Part shown: piece by piece, positions 32,551-41,174 of the stretch
Layout of the letters: each line of letters opens with the position of its first letter
Numbering within the stretch: the first letter of the stretch is position 1
Assembly (NCBI RefSeq): GCF_024347415.1
Contig: NZ_AP025476.1
Location: forward strand, 1,178,001-1,242,000
Length of the DNA: 64,000 nucleotides
Direction: 5' to 3'
Source: Vibrio crassostreae
GTDB lineage: Bacteria; Pseudomonadota; Gammaproteobacteria; Enterobacterales; Vibrionaceae
Notes under the pieces: generated by a model
The model's database searches: none
Told to the model about the DNA's origin: nothing
What the model saw: the letters and a program-made list of their open reading frames with translations, nothing else
Made by a program: the position numbers and the translations under genes

Positions 32551-34197
32551 CTACATAAACGAGAAGCTGGCGTTGGCAGCAGCATCTGCTTGTTTACACG
32601 CTAGAAGCGCCTTTCGGTAGTAGTTTTGATAGTTGTTTTTTGTCAGCTCATCAATGGTATAAAGCTGGGTAATCACTTCATCACATTGCTTGATGATAGT
32701 GAGCACTTGCTTAGCACCCATAGAATCTGGCCAAATCACAGAAAGTAGTTTCACGATGTTCATACAGACGTTTTTGATCATCGGGCAGCGCTTATGAATA
32801 TCTAAGTAAGCTACAAGCACCAATTTATAATCTGACTGGCCTTGCTTAATACTGATGTTTTTCTCTTTAAGCCATGTCATTTTTTCTGTGTTGCGATTTT
32901 TCATCTCAGCACACATCGTCATCTGGCTCGACACAACGGTTTCGTTTGCTGTCTTGATGATCAACATGCCGCAGCGATTCTCAGCGACTTTAAATTCGTT
33001 CTCACAACTCATTCTGTCCAACAACCATGCATGGTGGTAAATCACAGGAAATGCGTTGAAGTCATTCTTGTCGTGAAGTGCGGTCAAAATTGTCACTGCC
33101 TTTTGATATTGCTTGGATTCCATCGCGATGTGAGCTGCTATCAATGCCAAGTCGGTTTGAAGTCCAGATCTTGCCTCGGTAGGGATCTTAGAAATCAGGT
33201 AATTGACCTGATCCAAATTCGTTTGCTTATCAATGCCATCCGACGCGCAATAGAGCAAGAATCGAATATGATTCAACTTCATGTACAAGTTGTCACGGAA
33301 GGTGTCTCTGTTGATCTGCACGTAGTTTTGATAGTGAAGTAGCGCAGTTCTCGAGTCATTCACCGACAAGCATAGATTCGCGATTGCTAACTCTCTCTCT
33401 GAATTTCCAGGGGTGAGTTCACTTGCTAATTTAAAGTGTGCAATCGCCGCAGGAATCTTGTTGCTGATCAGATTGACCTGAGCGGCTTGGTCTCGATACA
33501 AAGTGCTGGTGGGCGCTGAATCAATCAAGCTTTCGATCATACGTTGTGCTTCATTAAGCTGACCTAAGTTCGCAAGGCTGTTCGCTAGCCCAGCTTGAGC
33601 CCAATCGAAACTGCCTTCATCAAGCGCTTTTTCATAAACACGCTTAGCTTCGTCGTAGAGTTCAAGCTTTGATAGAAAGCTTCCACGGAACTGCTGAATC
33701 GTCGCAAAATATTCTGGATGGAATGCGACTAACTCTTCGCAGAACTCTAAACCCGCTTGGTAGTTGTTCTCTCTTTCAGCCTTGTAGATATTCTGCAAAA
33801 CCAGCTTCTTTTTCAGAGAGCTGGTAATACGTTGCTTCAACGTTTCGCGGTTGAACGGCTTTAATAGGTAGTTATCTGGCCGAAGCTCTAAGATAGGGCG
33901 GATCGACAAAGCCGAATTCTCGCCTGTTACTAGGATAAATATCCCGTCGTCTTTTAATCTTTTGGATTGCTTCAACTCTTCAAATAGCTGTTTGCCGTTG
34001 ATGGTGTTGCCAAAGTTATAATCGCAAATGATCACATCAAAGGTGGTGTCGCTGGTGAGAGCCATTGCGATACGAGGTGACTTAGCAATTGAAATCAAAC
34101 GCTCTGAAAAGCCAATATGAACCAGCATATTGCGAATAGTTGATAACACTATCGCTGAGTCATCAACGATAAGTGCATTTAATTGAGTTAATTTCAT
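32551..34197 (-). CDS. Response regulator with TPR region, VieB-like
   Basis: The 548-residue cytoplasmic protein opens with a receiver domain: acidic D12/D13, phospho-acceptor D59 in VIICDYNFG, T91 and K113 (LLKPF). Residues ~135-330 are helical with TPR-like pairs (for example AQAGLANSLANLGQLNEAQRM split over two helices). The C-terminal 200 residues are helical with no known motif and no output DNA-binding or enzymatic domain. This architecture, and its place as third gene after a hybrid kinase and an EAL regulator, match VieB of V. cholerae, reported to inhibit VieS phosphotransfer. It starts 2 bp after the upstream gene. I leave the symbol blank because orthology is not proven. Confidence 0.8.
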   Translation of the reverse strand: MKLTQLNALIVDDSAIVLSTIRNMLVHIGFSERLISIAKSPRIAMALTSDTTFDVIICDYNFGNTINGKQLFEELKQSKRLKDDGIFILVTGENSALSIRPILELRPDNYLLKPFNRETLKQRITSSLKKKLVLQNIYKAERENNYQAGLEFCEELVAFHPEYFATIQQFRGSFLSKLELYDEAKRVYEKALDEGSFDWAQAGLANSLANLGQLNEAQRMIESLIDSAPTSTLYRDQAAQVNLISNKIPAAIAHFKLASELTPGNSERELAIANLCLSVNDSRTALLHYQNYVQINRDTFRDNLYMKLNHIRFLLYCASDGIDKQTNLDQVNYLISKIPTEARSGLQTDLALIAAHIAMESKQYQKAVTILTALHDKNDFNAFPVIYHHAWLLDRMSCENEFKVAENRCGMLIIKTANETVVSSQMTMCAEMKNRNTEKMTWLKEKNISIKQGQSDYKLVLVAYLDIHKRCPMIKNVCMNIVKLLSVIWPDSMGAKQVLTIIKQCDEVITQLYTIDELTKNNYQNYYRKALLACKQADAAANASFSFM

Positions 34198-34199
34198 GT

Positions 34200-35351
34200 T
34201 TATTTTAAATTATTTACTGACGTTAATTCCGAAAAGCTTGCAGGCTTTGAAGTAATAAAACCTTGATATTTGGTCATGCCAATTGTTTTTAAGTATTCAA
34301 GGTCTTGCTGCTGTTCTACACCTTCGACAATACAAGAAAGGCCAAGGTTTTCTGCCAAATTGATGCAAGCTTTCGTTAGAATCTGATTCTTTTTGTTTTC
34401 GCTAATGTTGTTTACAAAACTGCGGTCTACTTTTAGCTCAGTAAATGGCAAGCTCGACAACTGAGATAAAGACGCATAGCCCGTCCCGAAATCATCAACC
34501 GACAATCCAACCCCCAACATGCTGAGTTTTGCGATGTTCTTATAGCAATGCGCATCCAGTAGGATCGTTTCGTGCTCTGTGATTTCTAGTGTCAGTAGTG
34601 ACGGATCAATTTTGTAATTGTCACATAAGCTTGCGACTTGGTCGGCAATCTCAAGCTTCAATGTTGATTGTTCAATATTGATCGCAAAATGAACCGGCTT
34701 ACGCATCGACGAGATATCTTTTAGAGCCAGCTCAAGCACGGTGAAGAAAAGTCGATCCATCAGTCCAAGTTGACGCAATGTGTCCATGAAATGGAAAGGT
34801 GTGAGCAACCCTAATTTTGGATGCATGATCCGAGCAAGTACCTCAACACCCACCAATGTCGATTGTTCAACGTCATGTTGCGTTTGATAAGCATTGGTGA
34901 ACCATTCATTTTCAAAGGCTTCAATGGTCTGCTGTTCATCTAACTTAACTTCGGTCGGCAGAATAGACTTAGCGGTTTGGATTCGTTTATACGATGACAA
35001 CAAACGCTGGATATGCGTTTCATCGACCGGTTTCGGTATCGCTTCGACTTCGTTATAGCCAATGAGTTTGCACATGCTTTTGGTTGAATCCAACGCAGCA
35101 TCAGCCATTGCACTCAAGATGACGACAGTTTGTATCGAACCTTGAGCTTCCGAAGAAGCCAATAACGACACACCATCAATCTGTGGCAACTGAAGGTCAC
35201 AGAACGCAATATCAAAGCGATGTTGTTTGCATAGCTCTATCGCATCTTCACCGTTATAAGCGGTATAAACCTCATCAACGCTGTAGCGTTTAAGTAGGAT
35301 CTGAATTTGTGTTGCTTGTAACAATGAATCCTCAACGATGAGAATTTTCAT
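34200..35351 (-). CDS. REC-EAL response regulator, VieA-like but lacking the HTH domain
   Basis: The 383-residue protein has a receiver domain (D52 in IAFCDLQLP, lysine in IPKP) followed by an EAL c-di-GMP phosphodiesterase domain. The EAL signature reads EVL with the catalytic Glu at residue 170, the number used for the active-site Glu in V. cholerae VieA. Other ligands are present: N225, E257, D286 and D287 (DDFGTG), K307, E343 and Q363, so activity is likely. V. cholerae VieA is about 570 residues with a C-terminal LuxR-type HTH; here the protein ends just after the EAL domain and the next gene starts 2 bp later, so no HTH remnant exists. It overlaps the kinase gene by 4 bp (ATGA). Confidence 0.87.
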   Translation of the reverse strand: MKILIVEDSLLQATQIQILLKRYSVDEVYTAYNGEDAIELCKQHRFDIAFCDLQLPQIDGVSLLASSEAQGSIQTVVILSAMADAALDSTKSMCKLIGYNEVEAIPKPVDETHIQRLLSSYKRIQTAKSILPTEVKLDEQQTIEAFENEWFTNAYQTQHDVEQSTLVGVEVLARIMHPKLGLLTPFHFMDTLRQLGLMDRLFFTVLELALKDISSMRKPVHFAINIEQSTLKLEIADQVASLCDNYKIDPSLLTLEITEHETILLDAHCYKNIAKLSMLGVGLSVDDFGTGYASLSQLSSLPFTELKVDRSFVNNISENKKNQILTKACINLAENLGLSCIVEGVEQQQDLEYLKTIGMTKYQGFITSKPASFSELTSVNNLK

Positions 35352-38300
35352 AGTGAATCTAACCTGTTTATAACCGCTTGAGCTGAGGCAATCGCCAAGT
35401 CCAGCTCTTCAATTAACTTGTGACAATACATAGGGTCTTCTGCATTTTTCTCACAATCCTTTGCTGCATGATTGAGAGAATCTAAGCCGAGTAGGCTTGC
35501 CGATCCTTTGATTCTGTGTGCTATCGCTTTGATGTTTGGATTAGGCTCTAGCAACATCGCTTTGTCTGAGCTGAACGAATCCAAAATAACAGTCGCCATT
35601 TGAAGCTGCTCTTCTGGGCTGTAATTCTGAGCCCATGATTGGTCTGCTTGGATCGTTTCTACCGCTTGTTGGGGCAGTAATTCCTCAATCGCACATGCGA
35701 GCTCTTCAAACGAATAAGGCTTGTAGATCACTTGATCCATACCCACGCGTTCAGCTTTTTCAATAACCAGCTTCGAGTCTTCGGCTGTGCAGCCAATAAT
35801 TGGCAAGTGTTTCAGCTTGTCGAGTGAACGAATCTTCTCCGTCAATTGATAGCCATCCATGTTCGGCATATGGCAATCGGTGATGATGATATCGACGAGC
35901 GTTTCGCTGTTTTCTAGTTCTTCCATCGCTTCTTGGCCGTCTTTTACGATGACCGTCTTTAAACCAAAGCGCTTAAGCTGTTTTGCAAACAACAAGCGGT
36001 TGATGGGATCGTCATCAGCGATAAGCACAGTTCCAGTAAAGTGGTACTCTGACGCCGGAGCATGAGTCACGCTTTTGCCTTGAGCTGAGATATCGCTCAG
36101 CAATAGGTCTGGATACAGGTTCTGCCACTGTGTGGAGCGCTCAATAGCCTGACTGTAATCATTCATTTGATTATCGACTTTCCAAGCTTTAAACCACGCT
36201 AAGATCTCTCTGTCTTCAGAATGCATCGGCGTAACCACTTTTATTGGGCTCGCTGTTCCTTTAATTGGTAAGCTCACTGAAACCTTAGTGCCTAGCCCCA
36301 ACTTGCTTTCAATCTTGAGGCCACCGTCCATCATGTTAACTAAGCGTTGAACCACAGTTATTCCCAGTCCTGTGCCGCCGTAGCGTCGACTAATACTGCG
36401 GTCGCCTTGTGCGAAAGGTTGAAACGCACGCGCTATTTGTTGGTCAGACATACCGCAGCCAGTATCAGTAATAGAAAGCTGAAGTTGTTCGCTCGATGTT
36501 TTTACCGTAACTAACACAAAGCCGTTCTCGGTGAACTTAATCGCATTGTTCAATAGGTTATTAAGGATTTGAGTGACTCTCAGCCAATCCAAGCTTGCTC
36601 TGGATATCGAGTCGACTTTCCAATCTAATTTAAAGTTAAGATTGTTGAGTCGAGCATTGCTTTCAAATGTCCTAAATATCGGGCATAACTCGTCGTAGAT
36701 ATTGCTTGTCTTCGACTCTAAATGAAGCTGATTCGCCTCCATTTTGGAGATGTCGAGAATGTCACTGACCAGCAATTTCAAACGTTCAGCTGACAACTGA
36801 GCATTACTAAGAAGCTCCATGTCATCTTTGTTTTCTATCTTGGTACTGAGCAGCTCCATCAGGCCAATCATGGCCGCGATAGGTGTACGTAATTCATGAC
36901 TGACGATGGCTAAGAATAGATCTCGAGCTTTGATCGCTTCTTGCGCTTTCTTGTTAGATACCTCAAGTTCACGTTGTTGTTTTTCCCACCTTGTGAGGTC
37001 ATCAAGTACCGTAATTACGTAAGGGTCTTTCTCTGATGCGTTGGCCAAACACTGACGAATCACACGAAAGTGCTGTTCGCCACCACTGCAGTCACACTTG
37101 ATGGTGCTCCAAACGCCTAATTTGTTCCTTGTTTTTTCATCGTTATCTCTAAGCCAACAAAATTCTGGGTTTTCATCGTGTTGCTGTGTAAAACAGTGAG
37201 CCATTTGCTTATCAAAAGCACTGTTGGAAAGCACCAACTGGCCGCTTTTATCGTGAATCGCAATCAGGCTAGGTAAGTTATCTAGCAAGGTCGTTAGCCA
37301 TTGGATCTGATCATAACTGCGTTGTTCAGACTGTTGAGCTCGGGATAGCGATAGAGACAGGCGACGTGTTCTTACCAAACCAAAAATGATCAACGCGAAC
37401 ACTACGCATGAGATCATTAGGGTATAAGCAATAATTCGCTCTTTACTGTAGCCATATTGTGCAGTGATGTTGTGGTGCTTCAGGGTCAATAAGTCGATTT
37501 CATTTTGTGTGGTCAATGACACCGCTGAATTAATCACATTCTGTAAGAATGTAGAGTCTTTACGAAGAATGACGCCCATTTTTCGAGAAAGCGATATGCT
37601 TTCGTCACTTGCGATAATATGAAAGATATTTCCATACCTGTTATAGACATAAAGATTCGCGATGCTTTGAGGAATGTACGCGTGAGTAATCTTTCCATTA
37701 CTCATATCATTGATTAGAGAGTCAATATCTTGATATAGGACTGCGTCTGCCAAGTCAGTGTTGAGAGAGTCTTTTTGAATAAAATAACCGGTTCTATCGA
37801 GTATCGCAGTGCGTTTAACATCCCACGGTTTATTGGCTTCTGTGTAAGCCCAATCAAGCGTCATAAAAGGCTGGCTGAATTGGAACTCTTGATTGTTGGG
37901 TTGCTCGACATCGAACCCCGGTAGGAATTCGACCTCTCTGTTTCTCAACATATCAACAATGTCTTTGCCGTCTGGTGGGATGTATTCAAAAGAAACACCA
38001 AGCTTTCTTGAGATTAATGCTATTGCATCATGAATAAATCCAACCGTTTTTTTACTTGCAGGATCCAAATAAGAATATGGGTATATGTTTTCACTTACGG
38101 TGTATCGAATAGTTTGACGATCATATTCACCTTCTAGTACTTGATTAATCAAATCATCATAAAAATGGAAGAAGTAATCTGAGTAACGTAGGGCAATATC
38201 TTCGGCCTTGCTAATGAGTAAGCGATCGACGATTGATTTCAGTTGCTTATCTTCTTTTCTCATCATTATTTGAATACTAAAAGAAGGTATCTCTCTCGAG

Positions 38301-38932
38301 TATTCCAAATTACCTTGCCACTCTCCAGGGGTAACAACAGAGTAATAGCTTTGAATAGATGTCAAATCGAGAACGGTAGCGTCAGCATTACCTACAGAAA
38401 GAGCAGTAATTAACTCGGGCGTATTGTTTACGAATATGACTTTAGAGTTACCTTGGTCTTTGATGACCTGACAAAACATTGAATTGCGAATACAAGCCCA
38501 CGTTAGCTCTTTCTTCGGGGTATTTTGTGTGTTTTCGTCTCGGTACCAATACACATTGGGTATGTCGTACAAGCTGTTAGAAAAAGCGAAATGCTTATCA
38601 CGCTCTTTTGTTTGAGCATAACCAAAGGTTAGATCGGCCTCTCCGTTCTTAATAGCCTCATGTAGAGCTCGAGAAGATACGTAATCTTTAACAACTATGT
38701 CGATACCTAGTTTTTGTTCTAATAATTGAACAATTTCGGATTCGGATCTGTGATTCTTATTTATGGTGAGATCTTCCCACACTCGTTTATAGAGGTAGGT
38801 AGGTTTGGCAATAACAATCGTTTTCTTCGTTTGTAGGTACTGTAGTTGCTCTTGAGTTACGAGCTCGTCAGATGCGAAGCTAGAAGATATGGAGATAAGG
38901 ATCAGAGCGATACAATTAATAATGTTTTTCAT
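35348..38932 (-). CDS. Hybrid sensor kinase with two periplasmic SBP domains, VieS-like
   Basis: The 1,194-residue protein starts with a signal peptide (MKNIINCIALILISISSSFAS). Two tandem solute-binding SBP_bac_3 domains follow at about residues 37-260 and 275-485, then one TM helix at about 498-520. A PAS-like segment comes next, then HisKA with His679 (SHELRT), HATPase_c (N-box NLLNNAIKF, G-boxes DTGCGMS and GGTGLG), a receiver with Asp1019 and an Hpt domain with His1139 (AHRIKGSAS). It is therefore a BvgS/EvgS-type phosphorelay. The frame is open for 37 more codons upstream, but the ATG at 38932 opens directly on the signal peptide. It heads a tight three-gene operon. Confidence 0.88.
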   Translation of the reverse strand: MKNIINCIALILISISSSFASDELVTQEQLQYLQTKKTIVIAKPTYLYKRVWEDLTINKNHRSESEIVQLLEQKLGIDIVVKDYVSSRALHEAIKNGEADLTFGYAQTKERDKHFAFSNSLYDIPNVYWYRDENTQNTPKKELTWACIRNSMFCQVIKDQGNSKVIFVNNTPELITALSVGNADATVLDLTSIQSYYSVVTPGEWQGNLEYSREIPSFSIQIMMRKEDKQLKSIVDRLLISKAEDIALRYSDYFFHFYDDLINQVLEGEYDRQTIRYTVSENIYPYSYLDPASKKTVGFIHDAIALISRKLGVSFEYIPPDGKDIVDMLRNREVEFLPGFDVEQPNNQEFQFSQPFMTLDWAYTEANKPWDVKRTAILDRTGYFIQKDSLNTDLADAVLYQDIDSLINDMSNGKITHAYIPQSIANLYVYNRYGNIFHIIASDESISLSRKMGVILRKDSTFLQNVINSAVSLTTQNEIDLLTLKHHNITAQYGYSKERIIAYTLMISCVVFALIIFGLVRTRRLSLSLSRAQQSEQRSYDQIQWLTTLLDNLPSLIAIHDKSGQLVLSNSAFDKQMAHCFTQQHDENPEFCWLRDNDEKTRNKLGVWSTIKCDCSGGEQHFRVIRQCLANASEKDPYVITVLDDLTRWEKQQRELEVSNKKAQEAIKARDLFLAIVSHELRTPIAAMIGLMELLSTKIENKDDMELLSNAQLSAERLKLLVSDILDISKMEANQLHLESKTSNIYDELCPIFRTFESNARLNNLNFKLDWKVDSISRASLDWLRVTQILNNLLNNAIKFTENGFVLVTVKTSSEQLQLSITDTGCGMSDQQIARAFQPFAQGDRSISRRYGGTGLGITVVQRLVNMMDGGLKIESKLGLGTKVSVSLPIKGTASPIKVVTPMHSEDREILAWFKAWKVDNQMNDYSQAIERSTQWQNLYPDLLLSDISAQGKSVTHAPASEYHFTGTVLIADDDPINRLLFAKQLKRFGLKTVIVKDGQEAMEELENSETLVDIIITDCHMPNMDGYQLTEKIRSLDKLKHLPIIGCTAEDSKLVIEKAERVGMDQVIYKPYSFEELACAIEELLPQQAVETIQADQSWAQNYSPEEQLQMATVILDSFSSDKAMLLEPNPNIKAIAHRIKGSASLLGLDSLNHAAKDCEKNAEDPMYCHKLIEELDLAIASAQAVINRLDSL

Positions 38933-39331
38933 ACAATGTCGGGGCCAAAAATAACCGCGGCATTTTATGATGAGTATTTGTCCAATAGGTAATACTCTTT
39001 TTCTATTTATTTTTATGATTACGATTAGTTTCGATTGTCGCACATAGTTAAGTGATAGTAGAGCGGAAACATAGAACCGAATAAATTATTGACTGTTAAT
39101 CAATGCCCTTCCGGGATCGATTGCTAACCTAAAATACGGGTTAAATGCGAATAAACGCCCCTGTATTCCAAAAACGAGATAAAGACCCCGTGAATCACCA
39201 AATAACCTCATTGTTACTTATAAGTAATAGTGATTTGAGTTTTTGTGGGATTATCTCTATTAGCTAAGGTTGTATAATGCGCTCTTACCGCGGTAGGTAT
39301 AGATTTCTCATTCAGATATTGAGGAGGGCTT
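38933..39331. promoter_or_regulatory. Divergent region of vieS-like operon and ybiI, with a 14-bp palindrome
   Basis: This 399-bp stretch holds the promoters of both genes and no credible ORF. A perfect 14-bp palindrome, TTACTTATAAGTAA, sits at 39215-39228, flanked by AATCAC (39194-39199) and GTGATT (39231-39236). A TATAAT at 39273-39278 is a candidate -10 for ybiI, with no good -35. The frame of the kinase continues open into the first 111 bases, upstream of the preferred start. Confidence 0.5.
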
Positions 39332-39598
39332 ATGGCTATAGGATGGGCTGGAGACGATAGTGTCAGCCAGCAAATACAAAATACCATTGATGATGAGATC
39401 TCTCGTGTCAGAGGAAACCTTCGAGGTGGTGAGAGTTTGCGTTATTGCGATGAGTGTGGTGATGAGATACCGGAACAAAGACGACTCGCGATCAAAGGCG
39501 TTCGTTTGTGTATCGAATGTCAGTCAATATTAGAGCATGACGCACATCGACATTCATTGTTTAACCGTCGAGCAAGTAAAGATAGCCAATTACGTTAA
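39332..39598 (+). CDS. ybiI: DksA/TraR-type C4 zinc-finger protein (YbiI family)
   Basis: This 88-residue protein starts MAIGWAGDDSVSQQIQNTID and ends FNRRASKDSQLR, nearly matching E. coli YbiI at both ends. It has a four-Cys zinc finger (CDECGDE, then CIECQ, spacing C-x2-C-x17-C-x2-C). It lacks the long coiled-coil of true DksA, so it may not act in the RNA polymerase secondary channel as DksA does; its function is unknown. A GAGGAGG ribosome binding site precedes the ATG. It is monocistronic with a terminator after it. Confidence 0.92.
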   Translation: MAIGWAGDDSVSQQIQNTIDDEISRVRGNLRGGESLRYCDECGDEIPEQRRLAIKGVRLCIECQSILEHDAHRHSLFNRRASKDSQLR

Positions 39599-39621
39599 AC
39601 TGACGGTTACCTTCAAAACAG

Positions 39622-39652
39622 TTAAGGCCTTACTTTTATGTAAGGCCTTTAA
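39622..39652. terminator. Hairpin terminator after ybiI
   Basis: TTAAGGCCTTAC pairs with GTAAGGCCTTTAA around a short loop, followed by a modest T tract. Confidence 0.8.
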
Positions 39653-39734
39653 GTTTAATTAAGTGATTTATTATTGAAGATATATAGAAATAATCATCGC
39701 TCTTGTTCAGAACAATAAACGCATTATTTAATTA

Positions 39735-41012
39735 CTATTTAAAGCAATGAGCATTTTGTAATGCAGTGTCGATAGCAGCGACCAATTGCTCAATATGTTG
39801 TGGTTCGCTAATAAACGGAGGCATCATATAAATTAACCTTCCGAACGGACGAATCCAAACACCTTGCTCAACAAAATGAGCTTGAATGGTTTCCATATCG
39901 ACAGGTGTGTGTGTTTCAACAACGCCAATCGCTCCTAGCCAGCGTACGTCTTTTACAAGATCATGCTCTCGTAAAGGTGGCAGTAATTCAGAGAAGAGCT
40001 GTTCGATCTGTTGAGTCTGACTCTGCCAATGACCTTGCTCTATGATCGATAAACTTGCCGCGCCGACTGCGCAAGCCAATGGGTTACCCATAAAGGTTGG
40101 CCCGTGCATAAAGCAGCCCGCCTCACCACCACATACCGTATCAGCGACTTCTTTGCTCGCTAGCGTTGCTGAAAGGGTCATGTAGCCGCCAGTCAGCGCT
40201 TTGCCTAAGCATAGAATGTCCGGTTGAATGTCGGCATGTTCACATGCGAACAGTTTCCCTGTGCGGCCAAATCCGGTCGCAATCTCATCCAAAATCAGCA
40301 ATACGTTGAATTCATCGCACAGCAAGCGCACCTGTTTTAGGAACTCAGGGTGGTAGATGCGCATACCGCCAGCACCTTGGACAATTGGCTCCAAGATCAC
40401 GGCTGCGACTTCTTGATGATGTGTTGCTAGCTTTTCACGGAAGCTGTTTATGTCGCTAGCGTCCCATTGTTCCCAAAAACCTGTTTTCGGTGAATCTGCA
40501 AAAATGTGTTCAGGCAAAAAGCCTTTGTAGAGGCTGTGCATCGAGTTGTCAGGGTCGGTCACTGACATCGCTGCAAAGGTATCACCGTGGTAGCCATCTC
40601 TGAGTGTGAGGAACTTCGAACGAGGTTGTCCTTTGGCATGCCAGTATTGAAGCGCCATTTTAAGACTCACTTCTACGGCAACTGAGCCTGAATCGGCCAA
40701 GAATACATGTTCAAGATTGCTTGGTGCTAGGTTGAGAAGCTTCTTACATAAATCGATGGCAGGCTGGTGGGTGATACCACCAAACATAACGTGTGAAACC
40801 TTATCGATTTGGTTATGAGCAGCGGCATTCAGATCTGGATGATTGTAACCGTGAATGGTTGACCACCAAGACGACATGCCATCAATAATTCGCTTTCCGC
40901 CTTCTAATTCTAAGTAAACACCGTCTGCATTGGTGACTGGATAGCAGGTCAGAGGTGTTAACGTTGATGTGTAGGGATGCCAGATATGCTGGCGATCAAA
41001 GGCGAGATCCAT
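39735..41012 (-). CDS. bioA: Adenosylmethionine-8-amino-7-oxononanoate aminotransferase
   Basis: BioA transfers an amino group from S-adenosylmethionine to KAPA, giving DAPA, in biotin synthesis. The PLP-dependent class III aminotransferase shows DRQHIWHPYTS at the start, the SSWWSTIHGYNHP substrate region, LDEIATGFGRTG and the PLP lysine in CLGKALTGGYM. The frame opens four codons earlier at 41024; I chose ATG at 41012 because GGAAG lies five bases upstream, giving 425 residues. It diverges from bioBFCD across an intergenic region that contains a BirA-type operator. Confidence 0.95.
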   Translation of the reverse strand: MDLAFDRQHIWHPYTSTLTPLTCYPVTNADGVYLELEGGKRIIDGMSSWWSTIHGYNHPDLNAAAHNQIDKVSHVMFGGITHQPAIDLCKKLLNLAPSNLEHVFLADSGSVAVEVSLKMALQYWHAKGQPRSKFLTLRDGYHGDTFAAMSVTDPDNSMHSLYKGFLPEHIFADSPKTGFWEQWDASDINSFREKLATHHQEVAAVILEPIVQGAGGMRIYHPEFLKQVRLLCDEFNVLLILDEIATGFGRTGKLFACEHADIQPDILCLGKALTGGYMTLSATLASKEVADTVCGGEAGCFMHGPTFMGNPLACAVGAASLSIIEQGHWQSQTQQIEQLFSELLPPLREHDLVKDVRWLGAIGVVETHTPVDMETIQAHFVEQGVWIRPFGRLIYMMPPFISEPQHIEQLVAAIDTALQNAHCFK

Positions 41013-41050
41013 AGTAACTTCCATTCTTGGTTTGATTAAAAAATAACCAG

Positions 41051-41084
41051 ATGTAAACTTTTGATATTATCAATGTGTTGACAG
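41051..41084. promoter_or_regulatory. BirA (biotin repressor) operator between bioA and bioB
   Basis: ATGTAAACT (41051-41059) and TGTTGACAG (41076-41084) form an imperfect dyad with 16 bases between the nine-base arms. This matches the gammaproteobacterial BirA consensus TTGTAAACC-N16-GGTTTACAA in sequence and spacing. The right arm also contains TTGACA (41078-41083), a good -35 for bioB, so bound BirA would block bioB transcription and probably bioA. Confidence 0.85.
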
Positions 41085-41174
41085 TCTAAAGCTTGTCGGT
41101 AGACTAGCCAAGCATAAATGCAAACTCTAGACGCAGAGTTGTAACATCAAAAAAATAAAAAAAAGGATCGACAC

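Noticed and set aside
32842..33342. 166-residue plus-strand ORF
   Set aside because: Antisense to the vieB-like gene and Cys/His-rich in a non-structured way; no start signal.
34195..34202. Frameshift explaining the missing HTH in the VieA-like protein
   Set aside because: Only 2 bp separate its stop from the next start codon, so no HTH remnant can lie downstream.
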